Shown one piece after another: positions 33,556 to 42,791 of a stretch of 64,000 bases of DNA. The stretch is from Rhodoblastus sp. 17X3. GTDB lineage: Bacteria > Pseudomonadota > Alphaproteobacteria > Rhizobiales > Beijerinckiaceae. The translations under genes and the position numbers were made by a program. The notes under the pieces are model-generated. The model searched no databases, had not been told where the DNA came from, and worked only from the letters and a program-made list of their open reading frames with translations. Position 1 is the first letter of the stretch; each line of letters begins with the position of its first letter. The DNA is taken from positions 1-64,000 of the forward strand of contig NZ_JASHHX010000005.1 in assembly GCF_030056575.1 (NCBI RefSeq), read 5' to 3'.

Positions 33556-34392
33556 ATGTCTCACGCGTTGCAGAAACGGCAAGCGGCGGAAGGCGATGGC
33601 CTCCGCCGCTTCGTCGAGCGGCACGGCCGCCTCTTCGTCCTGACCGGAGCCGGGTGCAGCACCGGCTCGGGCATTCCCGATTATCGCGATTCCGACGGCG
33701 CCTGGAAGCGTAAGCAGCCCGTGACCTTTCAGGCCTTCATGGGCTCGGAGCTGACGCGGCGGCGCTATTGGGCGCGCAGCCTGCTCGGCTGGCGGCGCTT
33801 CCGGCGCGCCGCGCCAAACGATGCGCATCGGGCGCTGGCCCGGCTTGAATGGATGGGCAAAAGCGCCCTGCTCGTGACCCAGAATGTCGACCGCCTGCAT
33901 CAGGCCGCCGGCAGCCGCAACGTGATCGATCTCCACGGGCGGCTCGACCAAATCCGCTGCATGTCCTGCGAGCGGCGAACCCCGCGCGAGGATTTGCAGC
34001 ATGCGCTCGAAAGCCTGAATCCGGACTGGGCCGCGCTCGAAGCCGCCGACGCGCCCGACGGCGATTCCGAGCTCGACGGCGTCGATTTCTCGTCCTTTTC
34101 CATCCCCTGCTGCGCGGCTTGCGGCGGCGTGCTCAAGCCGGACGTCGTGTTCTTCGGCGAGAACGTCCCGCGCGACCGGGTCGAGACGGCGGTTCAGGAG
34201 CTGGAGCAGGCCGACGCCATGCTGGTCGTCGGCACCTCGCTGATGGTCTATTCCGGCTTCCGTTTCGCGGAAACAGCAGCCCGCCAGGGCAAGCCGACCG
34301 CTGCGATCGTGCTCGGCCGGACCCGCGCCGACCATTTGCTCGCCCTGAAAGTGGAGCAATCCTGCGAAGCCGCGCTGGCTTTTTTATTGTGA
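33556..34392 (+). CDS. NAD-dependent protein deacetylase, sirtuin
   Basis: 278 residues. NAD-binding GAGCSTGSGIPDYR, TQNVDRLH, catalytic His in DLHGRLDQIRC, a zinc site from CMSC and CAAC pairs, VVFFGENVP and VVGTSLMVY are all present. It removes acyl groups from protein lysines using NAD. The QNVDRLH and SR-N-V-IDLHG pattern is closest to class II (SIRT4-like) enzymes. It lies 78 bp after the HlyD gene and converges on the lactate dehydrogenase gene, with only 19 bases between the stop codons; no functional link to either neighbour is evident. Confidence 0.94.
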   Translation: MSHALQKRQAAEGDGLRRFVERHGRLFVLTGAGCSTGSGIPDYRDSDGAWKRKQPVTFQAFMGSELTRRRYWARSLLGWRRFRRAAPNDAHRALARLEWMGKSALLVTQNVDRLHQAAGSRNVIDLHGRLDQIRCMSCERRTPREDLQHALESLNPDWAALEAADAPDGDSELDGVDFSSFSIPCCAACGGVLKPDVVFFGENVPRDRVETAVQELEQADAMLVVGTSLMVYSGFRFAETAARQGKPTAAIVLGRTRADHLLALKVEQSCEAALAFLL

Positions 34393-34411
34393 CTTCCGCC
34401 CCGCCAGCCCC

Positions 34412-37225
34412 TCAGCGCGGCGACGAGGCCGCGTCGACCAGATGCAGGATGGAGCGGTAGCGCCGTCCGGAATGGGCGGCGAGGCCGATCTCGCAGGTCC
34501 GGCTGGAGGAATAGCCCTCGCGGCAGTCGTCCGGCAGGCTTTCGTTCAGGTGGCGCAGGGCGTGGTCGTTCAGCTCCGGCTGCGAAAAGCCCTTGTCTCC
34601 GGCGAAGCCGCAGCAGGTCACGCCGGGCGGCGCGATCACCTTGTCCGCGCAGGCGCTGGCGACGTCGATCAGGGCCGAAGCCAGCCCCGCCTTGCGCAGC
34701 GAGCAGGTGACATGGACGGCGATGGTTTCCGGCAGCGGCTTCAGCGCAAGTTTCGGCGCGATCTCGTCGCGCAGGAACTGGACGAGATCGACCGGGCGGA
34801 AGCGCGGCCCGGCGAAGGCCTGCATCCGCGTCGCGCAGGGCGAGGTGTCGAACACCAGCGGAATGGCCGCGCCTTCGGAGGACAGGCTGTTCGCCAGCTC
34901 TTCCGCCTTGGCCTTGGCGATGTCGGGAAAGCCCTTGGAGGCAAAGGGCTGGCCGCAGCACAGCTCATCGAGGCCGTCGGGCAACACGAGACGATAGCCC
35001 GCACGGGCGAAGACCTGCGCCGCAACCTGCTGCAATGGCGGGCTGTCGTCGCCCGGCGCTGGCCCCATCGCGCGGCTGGCGCAGGACGGGAAGAACAGCA
35101 CCGGCGCCAAGCCCGCAGTGTCAGGAGCGGGCGCCGAACCCGGCCATTCGGCGCGAGGCATGGCGGGCGACAGGCGGGGCAGGCCCAAGGCGCGATGCGC
35201 GGCGGCGGAAGCCTTCTGCACGGCTGCGCCGCCCAGAACGCGCGTGGCCAAATCCCCGGCGGCGAGACCGGCGCGGGTGGCCTTGAGCGTCAGGGCGAAA
35301 TGCCCGGCGAGCGCGCCCGCGACGGAATGGGCCACGCCGCCGCGCCGTCCGGCGCGCAAGGTGCGGATAAAAGTGCCGGTGTCGATCTCCAGCGGGCAGA
35401 CCGTCGAGCACAGGGAACAGCCGGCGCAGGTGGCGTCGCCGGCATAATCATAGGCCTTCTGCATCTCGGCCAGCTGCGGCGCATCGGGATCGTCGCAGCG
35501 CAGGCGGCGCATCTCGCGCGCGGCTGTGATGCGCTGGCGCGGCGACAAGGTCAGCCCTTTCGACGGGCATTGCGGCTCGCAGAAGCCGCATTCGATGCAG
35601 GAATCGACCAGCGGCGAGGTCGCCGGCATGGGTTTCAGATTCTTCAGGTGAATTTTGGAATCATCATTGAGCAGCACGCCCGGATTGAGCAGGTTTTCCG
35701 GGTCGAGCAGCGCCTTGATGCGCCGCATCGCCGCCGTCGCCACCGCGCCCCATTCGCGCTCGACGAAGGGCGCCATGTTGCGCCCCGTGCCGTGCTCCGC
35801 TTTGAGCGAGCCGTCATATTTGCCGACGACAAGCTCCGCCACCGCCTCCATGAAGGCCGCGTAGCGCGCGATTTCGGTTTCGGATTCGAAGCCCTGCGCG
35901 AAGACGAAATGCAGATTGCCCTCCAGCGCATGGCCAAAAATGATCGCCTCGCGATAGCCATGGGCGTGGAGCAGCGCCTGCAAGTCGGCGGTGGCGTCGG
36001 CCAGCCGCGCCACCGGAAAAGCGACATCCTCAATGATCACCGTGGTCCCCGGCGGCCTCTTGCCGCCGACTGCCGGGAAAGTCCCCTTGCGGATATCCCA
36101 GAGACGGCCGGATTCGACCGGATCGGACGTGAAATTCACGCCATTGAGCGTGGTCGACAGGTCGATGGTCGCGGCAATCGTCGCCAGCTGAGCACGCAAG
36201 GTGTCGGCGTCGGCGGCGCGCGACTCGATCAGCAGGGCCGCCGCCTGCGGCCCGAGCGAATCGACGTCGACCGGCATGCCTTTCTTGTGCTTTACGCTTT
36301 CGAGCGAGGCGCGGTCGAGCAGCTCCACCGCCTCGACCGGCGCGCTTTTCAGCGCGCTCACGGCGCGGCAGGCCGAGGCGAGATCGGCGAAGACCACCAG
36401 CGCGGAGGCCTTGTCCTTGTATTCCGGCACGGTGCGGTAATCTACCCGCGACAGGAAGCCAAGCGTGCCTTCCGAGCCGATCATCAGATGGGCGAGAATG
36501 TCGATCGGATCGTCGAAATCAACCAGCGCGTTGATGGCGTAGCCGGTCGTGTTCTTGAGCCGGAATTTTTCTTTTATCCGCGCGGCCGTCACGTCGTCGG
36601 CCTTTACCTCGGCGGACAATGCGGCGAGGCCTTCGAGCAGACCGGCGTGCGACCTGCGGAAGGCCGCGACGCTGACGGGATCGCCGGTGTCCAGCGCAAC
36701 GCCGTCGGCGAGCACGAGCCTCAGACCCGCGAGCGTGTGATAGGAATTCTGCCCGACGCCGCAGCACATCCCGGAGGAATTATTGGCCGCGATGCCGCCG
36801 ATCTTGGCGGTGGCGATGGAGGCGGGATCCGGACCGATCTTGCGGCCAAGCGGCGCAAGGCGGCGGTTGGCCTCGCCGCCAACCAGCGATGGGCCGAGCC
36901 GCGCCACTTGCGTGGCCGCATCATAAGCGAAAGTGGCGAAGCCCTCGCCGAGCACGGCGAGGACGGAGTCCGTCACCGCCTGGCCGGAGAGCGAGGTGCC
37001 GGCGGCGCGGAACGTGACCGGCGCCTTGAGCCTGCGGCAGGTCGCCAGAATGGCGAGAATATCCGCCTCTTCTTCCGCGACCACCACGACTTGCGGCGTC
37101 AGGCGATAGAAACTGGCGTCCGTTCCGTAGGCGAGGCGGCGCAGCGGATCGGCGAACACGCGATCCCGAGGCAGGATTTTTTCAAATTCCAGCGCAAGAC
37201 CGCCGACCGAGGATTGATGCAGCAC
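34412..37225 (-). CDS. D-lactate dehydrogenase-type FAD/iron-sulfur oxidoreductase
   Basis: 937 residues. FAD_binding_4 domain (VTFRAAGTSLSGQAV, IGPDPASIATAKIGGIAANN, GSEGTLGFLSRV), FAD-oxidase C-terminal domain (ending near GTGRNMAPFVE), two [4Fe-4S] clusters (CIECGFCEPQCP and CAGCSLCSTVCP), and two CCG domains (LDELCCGQPFASKG and GVTCCGFAGDKG). This GlpC-like fusion is the layout of membrane-associated respiratory D-lactate dehydrogenases (Dld-II). The lactate permease gene directly upstream in the same direction supports lactate oxidation to pyruvate with electrons to the quinone pool. It starts with GTG at 37225, GGAG nine bases before it. D-2-hydroxyglutarate is an alternative substrate. 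Confidence 0.9.
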   Translation of the reverse strand: MLHQSSVGGLALEFEKILPRDRVFADPLRRLAYGTDASFYRLTPQVVVVAEEEADILAILATCRRLKAPVTFRAAGTSLSGQAVTDSVLAVLGEGFATFAYDAATQVARLGPSLVGGEANRRLAPLGRKIGPDPASIATAKIGGIAANNSSGMCCGVGQNSYHTLAGLRLVLADGVALDTGDPVSVAAFRRSHAGLLEGLAALSAEVKADDVTAARIKEKFRLKNTTGYAINALVDFDDPIDILAHLMIGSEGTLGFLSRVDYRTVPEYKDKASALVVFADLASACRAVSALKSAPVEAVELLDRASLESVKHKKGMPVDVDSLGPQAAALLIESRAADADTLRAQLATIAATIDLSTTLNGVNFTSDPVESGRLWDIRKGTFPAVGGKRPPGTTVIIEDVAFPVARLADATADLQALLHAHGYREAIIFGHALEGNLHFVFAQGFESETEIARYAAFMEAVAELVVGKYDGSLKAEHGTGRNMAPFVEREWGAVATAAMRRIKALLDPENLLNPGVLLNDDSKIHLKNLKPMPATSPLVDSCIECGFCEPQCPSKGLTLSPRQRITAAREMRRLRCDDPDAPQLAEMQKAYDYAGDATCAGCSLCSTVCPLEIDTGTFIRTLRAGRRGGVAHSVAGALAGHFALTLKATRAGLAAGDLATRVLGGAAVQKASAAAHRALGLPRLSPAMPRAEWPGSAPAPDTAGLAPVLFFPSCASRAMGPAPGDDSPPLQQVAAQVFARAGYRLVLPDGLDELCCGQPFASKGFPDIAKAKAEELANSLSSEGAAIPLVFDTSPCATRMQAFAGPRFRPVDLVQFLRDEIAPKLALKPLPETIAVHVTCSLRKAGLASALIDVASACADKVIAPPGVTCCGFAGDKGFSQPELNDHALRHLNESLPDDCREGYSSSRTCEIGLAAHSGRRYRSILHLVDAASSPR

Positions 37226-37269
37226 CAGGCGTCTCCAGGGATCACGAGAACCAGACTAAACGTGACGGA

Positions 37270-37296
37270 CAGGCGCCGGATTCGACCCGGCGCCTG
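37270..37296 (-). terminator. hairpin between lldP and the dehydrogenase gene
   Basis: CAGGCGCCGG pairs with CCGGCGCCTG around a 7-base loop, 7 bases past the lldP stop on the minus strand. Only GTTT follows, so it may be a partial terminator or processing stem within the lactate operon rather than an operon end. Confidence 0.4.
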
Positions 37297-37302
37297 CTTT
37301 GC

Positions 37303-38919
37303 TCAGGGATTGGCGACGACCGGAATAATCCAGGGGAACACGAATTGCTGTAAGGCGACCAGCACGGCGAGCGCGACCGTCAGGATAATGCTGTGCGGGA
37401 AGGTTCGCGCGAAGACCTCGCCCTCCTTGTTCTTGAGGTTGGTGACAGAGACTCCGGTCGCGATATTTTGCGGCGAGACCATCTTGCCCATCACGCCGCC
37501 CGACGAATTGGTCGCCGCGAACAGAATCGGGTTCAGGTCGAGCTGACGGGCGGCCACCACCTGCAGATTTCCGAACAAGGCGTTGCCCGATGTGTCGCTG
37601 CCCGAGAGCATCACCGCGATCCAGCCCAGGAAAGGCGACAGGAAGACGAACAACAGGCCGGTCGAAGCCACCGCGTGGCCGAGCGTATAGGCCATGCCGG
37701 AATAGTTCATAAGATAGGCGAGACCGACGATCAGCATGACGGTGAGGACGGCGATCCGGATCTGGCGGACGGTATTCCCGATGCAGCCGACGAAATCGCG
37801 CGCCGAAATGCCCACCGCGAAAGCCGTGATCAGGGTAGCGACAAGGATCGCCGTGCCGCTGCCGAGCGGCTGGAAGGCCCAGATCGCGGCATAGGGCTTG
37901 TTGTTGTAAAGCGTGATGGAAATGGCGTTGTGCAGGCCCGGCCATTGCACCTTGGATTGGGCGATCGACGCCCAGCCGAAATGGGTCCAGGCGATGACCA
38001 CCCCGGAAACGATCAGCCAGGGCAGCCAGCCCTGCCAGGGCGCCACATCCGACTTGCTCTCTTCGGCGAGGGCGGTCGCCGAAACCGCGAATTCCGGATC
38101 CGGCGCCGGACGCCAGACTTGCAGGAAGCCGATGGTGCCGATCAGCGAGCCGAGCGAGGCGAGCACGTCGGTGAGCGCGTAGTCGAGGAAGTTGGAAGCG
38201 AAAAATTGCGAGAACGCGAAGCTTCCGCCCGAGACGAGCAGAACCGGCCAGAGCGCCCGCACCGAACGCCAGCCGCCATAAACGAACATGACATAGAACG
38301 GCAGCAAGAGAGCCAGGAACGGCAATTGCCGCCCGATCATCGCGCCAAGAGCCGGCGCCGGCAGGCCCGTCACCGCGCCGAGCACCGTCACCGGCACGCC
38401 GAGCGCGCCGAAAGCCACCGGGGCGGTGTTGAAGATCAGGACGAACACCAGGGCTTCGATCGGCGGAAAGCCGCAGAGAATGAGCAGCGAGGAGGTGATC
38501 GCGACCGGCGTGCCGAAGCCCGAGACGCCTTCAAGCAGCGCGCCGAAACAGAAGCCGATGACCACCAGAATGATGCGACGGTCATTGGGCAGATGTTCGA
38601 TGACCCAGGCGCGGAAGGCGTCGAAACGTCCGGACTTGACCGCTACGTTATAAAGGAGCAGCGCGTTGACCACGATCCACATGACCGGCCAGAGCGCGAA
38701 GACCGCGCCGTTGAAGACCGAATTCAGCGCCAGATTGACCGGCATTTTCCAGCCCAATATCGCGACAGCGAGACCGACGGCGAGGCCGGCAAGGGAAGCC
38801 TGCCACGCGGGGCGGCGCAATACGCCGAGCAGGACGAGGACCGTCACCACCGGCAAAATTGCCGCAATGAAGGACAGGCCGAGACTGTCGCCGATCGGCG
38901 TCAAAAGCTGTGCGAACAT
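37303..38919 (-). CDS. lldP: L-lactate permease family transporter
   Basis: About 538 residues with 12-14 hydrophobic segments. Family motifs: WPVMWIVVNALLLYN, GFCFGALLEGVSGFGTPVAI and FNTAPVAFGALGVP. A lactate:H+ symporter that probably also takes D-lactate and glycolate, as known for LldP/GlcA. I chose the ATG at 38919 (MFAQLLTPIG) with GGGGAGGAA upstream; the open frame to 39015 has no such site. It is divergent from a FadR-type regulator and followed by the D-lactate dehydrogenase gene. Confidence 0.93.
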   Translation of the reverse strand: MFAQLLTPIGDSLGLSFIAAILPVVTVLVLLGVLRRPAWQASLAGLAVGLAVAILGWKMPVNLALNSVFNGAVFALWPVMWIVVNALLLYNVAVKSGRFDAFRAWVIEHLPNDRRIILVVIGFCFGALLEGVSGFGTPVAITSSLLILCGFPPIEALVFVLIFNTAPVAFGALGVPVTVLGAVTGLPAPALGAMIGRQLPFLALLLPFYVMFVYGGWRSVRALWPVLLVSGGSFAFSQFFASNFLDYALTDVLASLGSLIGTIGFLQVWRPAPDPEFAVSATALAEESKSDVAPWQGWLPWLIVSGVVIAWTHFGWASIAQSKVQWPGLHNAISITLYNNKPYAAIWAFQPLGSGTAILVATLITAFAVGISARDFVGCIGNTVRQIRIAVLTVMLIVGLAYLMNYSGMAYTLGHAVASTGLLFVFLSPFLGWIAVMLSGSDTSGNALFGNLQVVAARQLDLNPILFAATNSSGGVMGKMVSPQNIATGVSVTNLKNKEGEVFARTFPHSIILTVALAVLVALQQFVFPWIIPVVANP

Positions 38920-38995
38920 GTTTCCTCCCCAGAGCCTATGCCCGAGCGCGCGACGGAGACCGTTATGGTCTTGCTGCCTTATCGCCATCGCTATC

Positions 38996-39014
38996 TGGTC
39001 ATAAAACTTTACCA
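38996..39014. promoter_or_regulatory. candidate operator of the lactate regulator
   Basis: TGGT-N11-ACCA sits in the 188-bp spacer between lldP and its regulator, within an AT-rich block. TGGT/ACCA half-sites are typical of FadR-subfamily GntR regulators, including LldR. The spacing is wider than the classical short-gap site, so this is tentative. Confidence 0.4.
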
Positions 39015-39068
39015 AAAATTATTACTGGAATTTTTTTCAGCCATCAAGAGGGCGTGGACAAATTAATT

Positions 39069-39084
39069 CCAGATGCTAGTCTGG
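39069..39084. promoter_or_regulatory. second inverted repeat before the lactate regulator gene
   Basis: CCAGA-TGCTAG-TCTGG, five-base arms, 24 bases before the regulator ATG. It is well placed for autoregulation, but short enough to arise by chance. Confidence 0.3.
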
Positions 39085-39107
39085 CGGTGCAGTGCAGGAA
39101 CCAAAAA

Positions 39108-39878
39108 ATGGAACCCGTCCGTAATCCGAAGCTCGCAGACTCCATCGCCGAACATCTTGAACAATTGATTCTGGAAGGCGCCTTGCGGCCTGGCGAGAGG
39201 CTCGCCTCCGAGCGGGAAATGGCAGAGAAATTCGAAATTTCGCGCCCCTGCCTGCGCGAGGCGCTGGAAATCCTGCAATCGCGCGGCCTGATCGAAACGA
39301 CGAAATCCGGCACCCATGTCGCGCGGTTCATGGCGCCGCTCACCGAGCCGCTCGCCGCCTTGCTGCAATCGAGCGAGCAGGCGTTGATCGATTATCTGGA
39401 ATATCGGAACTTGATCGAGGGCGAGGCCGCGCGGCTCGCCGCCTTGCGCGCGACTGAATTCGAGATCGAGGCGATCCAGAAATGCATGAATCGGATGAGG
39501 GCGGCGCATGAGATCGACGACCCGACCGCCGAGGCGGAAGCGGACGCCGATCTGCACATGCTGATCTACGAGGCCTCACATAATATTGTGCTGCTGCACA
39601 TCATGCGGGCCTTTTCCGACATGCTTCGGCGGGGCGTCTTCTACAACCGCCACCATCTCTATTCCCATCAGGGCTTCCGCGATCAATTGCTGACGCAGCA
39701 CCTGGCCATTGGCGAGGCGATCGTGGCCCGCGAGCCGGATCGCGCGGCGGAAGCCGCAACGCGCCACATGCGCGCCACGGCGGAGAATCTCAAGCAGATG
39801 CGCGAGGAAGACGTTCGCGTCGCGCGGGTCTTGCGCCGCATGGGCCGCGGCGAATTGCTCGCGCGCCGCGGCAGTTGA
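39108..39878 (+). CDS. FadR/GntR-family regulator (LldR-like)
   Basis: About 256 residues. The N-terminal winged helix has PGERLASEREMAEKFEISRP then LREALEILQSRGLIE. The C-terminal FCD domain carries the metal-binding acidic and His residues in DADLHMLIYEASHN and HLAIGEAIVAREPDRA. ATG at 39108 has AGGAA upstream. Divergent orientation to lldP suggests that it represses the lactate genes and is released by lactate, as known for LldR and PdhR relatives. The inducer is inferred only from context. Confidence 0.9.
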   Translation: MEPVRNPKLADSIAEHLEQLILEGALRPGERLASEREMAEKFEISRPCLREALEILQSRGLIETTKSGTHVARFMAPLTEPLAALLQSSEQALIDYLEYRNLIEGEAARLAALRATEFEIEAIQKCMNRMRAAHEIDDPTAEAEADADLHMLIYEASHNIVLLHIMRAFSDMLRRGVFYNRHHLYSHQGFRDQLLTQHLAIGEAIVAREPDRAAEAATRHMRATAENLKQMREEDVRVARVLRRMGRGELLARRGS

Positions 39879-39914
39879 GTTTCGCTGCGGCGCGGCTGCA
39901 ACAATTGCGAGAAA

Positions 39915-40538
39915 TCAGGCGGCGAACTGCGCAATTTCCGAGCGGGCCGCCTCGATCGCCCTGGCGCGCTGCTCCCCGCCGAGCGCCACGCCTTCGGCGC
40001 GGATGAAGCTGACGTCGGTAATGCCGAAAAAGCCGAACACGCCGCGCAGGTAATTCTCCTGATGGTCCAGGAATTCAATCTGCGTTCCCGGCCCATAGAA
40101 GCCGCCGCGCGAGGAGGCGACGATCACCTTCTTGCCGCCGGCGAGGCCGACCGGGCCGTTTTCCGTATAGCGGAAGGTCTTGCCCGCGACGGCGAGGCGG
40201 TCGATCCAGGCCTTGAGTTGGCTCGGCACAGAGAAATTATACATCGGCGCGCCGACGACGACGATGTCGGCGGCGAGGAATTCCTCAAGCGCGGACTGTC
40301 CGGCGGCGAGGTCCTGCGCAAGCGCCGGCGATTCCGGGGCGGCGCCCTGGAAGGCGGCGAGATGCGCGCCGGACAGGTGGCCGACCGGAGTGACAGCCAG
40401 GTCGCGATAGGTCACCGACAGCCCCGGATGGCGGCGCTGCTCTTCGGCGACGATTGCCGCGGACAGCTCGCGGCTGACCGAACCGGCGCCGAGAATGCTG
40501 GAATCCACATGCAGGAGTTTCTTGACGGGGTGAGTCAT
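39915..40538 (-). CDS. azoR: FMN-dependent NADH:azo/quinone oxidoreductase
   Basis: 207 residues, flavodoxin-like fold. Phosphate-binding start [23 protein letters not shown]-site block [17 protein letters not shown], and the AzoR C-terminal signature [15 protein letters not shown]. It reduces quinones and azo compounds by two electrons. It follows the LysR-type gene on the same strand after 176 bp. ATG at 40538 with AAGGACG upstream. Confidence 0.94.
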   Translation of the reverse strand: MTHPVKKLLHVDSSILGAGSVSRELSAAIVAEEQRRHPGLSVTYRDLAVTPVGHLSGAHLAAFQGAAPESPALAQDLAAGQSALEEFLAADIVVVGAPMYNFSVPSQLKAWIDRLAVAGKTFRYTENGPVGLAGGKKVIVASSRGGFYGPGTQIEFLDHQENYLRGVFGFFGITDVSFIRAEGVALGGEQRARAIEAARSEIAQFAA

Positions 40539-40714
40539 GGCGGGCGTCCTTTTGCTGCGATTTGCTCATCGAGTTCGAGCCTGCGGGGCCTGACGCCCGC
40601 CGTCATGAGACGGCCTCGATTTCGATCTGGCGCAAGACTGCCAGCAGCTGGACGACCAAAACAGCCGAATAATTTATATCATTACGTTCGATAAATCAGA
40701 AAAGACTTCCGGCG

Positions 40715-41644
40715 TCACAACTCGGCCATCCGCAGGGTCTCCTTGTCCTGCGCGCCGCAGGCGCTGAATTGCTGCAGCAGCCATGTTCCCGCCGGCCCCG
40801 GCGGCGCATCGCGGCGGTAGATCGCAGACAGCGGGATAATGCCGCCCGGATGCTCGGGCATATCGAGCCGCACGAGCCGTCCCGACGCGAGATCCGGCTC
40901 GACCATTTCGAGCGGCATGTTGCCCCAGCCGATCCCCTCGCGCAGCAAGGAATGTTTCGCGCCAAGATCCCCGAGACGCCAGGTTCGCCCGCTGACCACG
41001 CCGAAATCGCGCCCCTCGGAAAGCGTCGAACGATCGGTCAGCACCAGCTGGACATGGTCGCGCCCGGCGCCCGGCGCCAGCGTTTCCGTCCGGGCCAGAG
41101 GATGGCCCGGCGCCGCGACCGGGACCAATTCGACCGCGCCCACGCTGATCCGCTCCAGTTCGGCGCGTTCCGCCGCGAGGGGGCCGCTGATCCCCAGCGC
41201 GGCGTGGCGATCAAGCACGAGGCCGGCCACTGCGCCCAGAGTTTCGACGGACAGCCGCAGCGCGACCGTGGGAAATTTCTCGCTGAATGCGCGCAGCAGC
41301 TCGGCCAGCCGGCGCGAGGGAACCATGACGTCGACGGCGAGGCGAACTTCCGGCTCCAGCCCGGCCAGCATGCCCTTCACCTTCGCGCGCAATCCGTCCA
41401 TGCCCTGCGCGATATGGCCCGCCTCCGCCAGAACCGCGCGCCCCGCTTCGGTCAGGCGCGGACGGCGCGTCGATTCGCGATCGAACAATTCGACCCCCAG
41501 TTGCGCCTCCAGATTGGCGACGCCATAGGAGATGACGGACGTCGCGCGATTGAGTTTGCGCCCGGCCGCGGCGAAGCTGCCGGTTTCAACGACCGTCAGG
41601 AAGATCCGCAATTGATCGAAGGTTGGGATTCCAGGCTCTGACAT
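40715..41644 (-). CDS. LysR-family transcriptional regulator
   Basis: About 309 residues. N-terminal helix-turn-helix: FDQLRIFLTVVETGSFAAAG, then LNRATSVISYGVANLEAQLG and LFDRE. The effector-binding domain follows from about residue 90. The ATG at 41644 (MSEPGIPTF) is used. It is divergent from the pirin gene (126-bp spacer) and upstream of azoR; control of one or both, perhaps in response to quinones or phenolics, is the usual arrangement. The effector is unknown. Confidence 0.93.
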   Translation of the reverse strand: MSEPGIPTFDQLRIFLTVVETGSFAAAGRKLNRATSVISYGVANLEAQLGVELFDRESTRRPRLTEAGRAVLAEAGHIAQGMDGLRAKVKGMLAGLEPEVRLAVDVMVPSRRLAELLRAFSEKFPTVALRLSVETLGAVAGLVLDRHAALGISGPLAAERAELERISVGAVELVPVAAPGHPLARTETLAPGAGRDHVQLVLTDRSTLSEGRDFGVVSGRTWRLGDLGAKHSLLREGIGWGNMPLEMVEPDLASGRLVRLDMPEHPGGIIPLSAIYRRDAPPGPAGTWLLQQFSACGAQDKETLRMAEL

Positions 41645-41770
41645 TTCTATTTTCTGGAATTGATCGTCACATTTTATCCCACTGAACGGAAAAGAGCACA
41701 ATAACTACATTGCCGTCATGACAGGCCCTCGCCGGATCGCCGGCGCCATGGGGCCAACAAGGAGGCAGAC

Positions 41771-42466
41771 ATGATCGAACTTCGTCCGTTCAGCGGCCTT
41801 GGCGGCGACAACCACGGCTGGCTCGACGCCAAGCATCATTTCTCATTCGCCAATTATCACGACGCGTCCCGCATGGGATGGGGCGCCTTGCGTGTGTGGA
41901 ACGATGACGCGATCCAGCCCAAAACCGGCTTCCCGCCGCATCCCCATCGCAATATGGAGATTGTGACCTTCGTGCGGAAGGGCGCGATCACCCATGAAGA
42001 CAATCTCGGCAACAAGGGCCGGACCGAGGCCGGCGACGTGCAGGTGATGTCGGCGGGCCATGGCATCGTCCACTCCGAATATAATCTGGAGGATAAAGTG
42101 ACGGAGATCTTCCAGATCTGGATCGTGCCCACCCGGACAGGCGAGGCGCCCAGCTGGGGAAGCCGGCCCTTTCCGAAAGACGACCGCGCCGGCGCGTTCG
42201 TGACGCTCGCCTCGGGCGTCGCGGGCGATGACGCCCTGCCGATTCGCGCCGATGCGCGAGTGGCGGCCGCAACCCTCAAGGCCGGGCAAAGCGCGGAATA
42301 TGCGCTCGGCAAGGACCGCCGCGCCTATCTTGTCCCGGCGACGGGCGCCGTCGAAATCGACGGCCTTCGCGTCGGAACGCGCGATGGCGCCGCGATCAAG
42401 GACCTTGAGACCGTACGGGTGACCGCGCTCGAGGATAGCGAGATCGTCCTGGTCGACGCCGCCTGA
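41771..42466 (+). CDS. pirin-family bicupin (YhhW-like)
   Basis: 231 residues, the same length as E. coli YhhW. The N-terminal cupin has the metal ligands His-x-His in PPHPHRNMEIVT, a further His in GHGIVHSEYN and Glu nearby. The C-terminal cupin is degenerate. Members show quercetin dioxygenase activity or act as redox-sensitive regulators. AGGAGG lies just before ATG 41771. The divergent LysR gene and nearby azoreductase fit a response to quinones or flavonoids. Confidence 0.92.
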   Translation: MIELRPFSGLGGDNHGWLDAKHHFSFANYHDASRMGWGALRVWNDDAIQPKTGFPPHPHRNMEIVTFVRKGAITHEDNLGNKGRTEAGDVQVMSAGHGIVHSEYNLEDKVTEIFQIWIVPTRTGEAPSWGSRPFPKDDRAGAFVTLASGVAGDDALPIRADARVAAATLKAGQSAEYALGKDRRAYLVPATGAVEIDGLRVGTRDGAAIKDLETVRVTALEDSEIVLVDAA

Positions 42467-42511
42467 CGCTCCCCGAGCGTTTTCAGGCGACGCAAATAAC
42501 TTCCAGACACG

Positions 42512-42551
42512 GCGGGGGCGCCCTGATTCGATCGGATCAGGGCGCCCCCGC
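42512..42551. terminator. 16-bp perfect hairpin after the pirin gene
   Basis: GCGGGGGCGCCCTGAT and its exact complement around an 8-base loop, starting 46 bases after the stop at 42466. It is very stable but has no T-run on either side. It probably ends or stabilises the pirin transcript. Confidence 0.55.
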
Positions 42552-42791
42552 GAATTTCGGACTCCCCCTCGGCCGCCGATGGCGCCGGGCGAAGACTTGG
42601 AAACCAGATCAACATATTGAATCAGCCGCCAATTTTTCTTCATTCACAACACTTGCCGGGCCTATTGGGAACAGTTTAACCTTGACGCAGCGGGAGGCCA
42701 ATTATTGGAATAGAGCAATTTATATAGCCTCATGTCGCATAGAAAATCTCTTTGAAAGACATGCAAATTTACCAGGATAGCCGAGGAAACG
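42552..42791 (+). promoter_or_regulatory. AT-rich upstream region of the second glycan island
   Basis: Low-GC leader before the gene at 42792. It includes the 11-bp palindrome CCAAT-T-ATTGG (42698-42708) and TTTATATAGC about 70 bases upstream of the ATG. A promoter for the island is likely here, but no -35/-10 pair with correct spacing is convincing. Confidence 0.35.

Noticed and set aside
31996-34359. 787-codon minus-strand frame opposite the HlyD and sirtuin genes
   Set aside because: It covers two well-supported genes on the other strand and shows no family motif.
34442-37546. 1034-codon plus-strand frame opposite the lactate dehydrogenase gene
   Set aside because: Fully antisense to a protein with intact FAD and iron-sulfur motifs, and its composition is typical of a GC-rich shadow.
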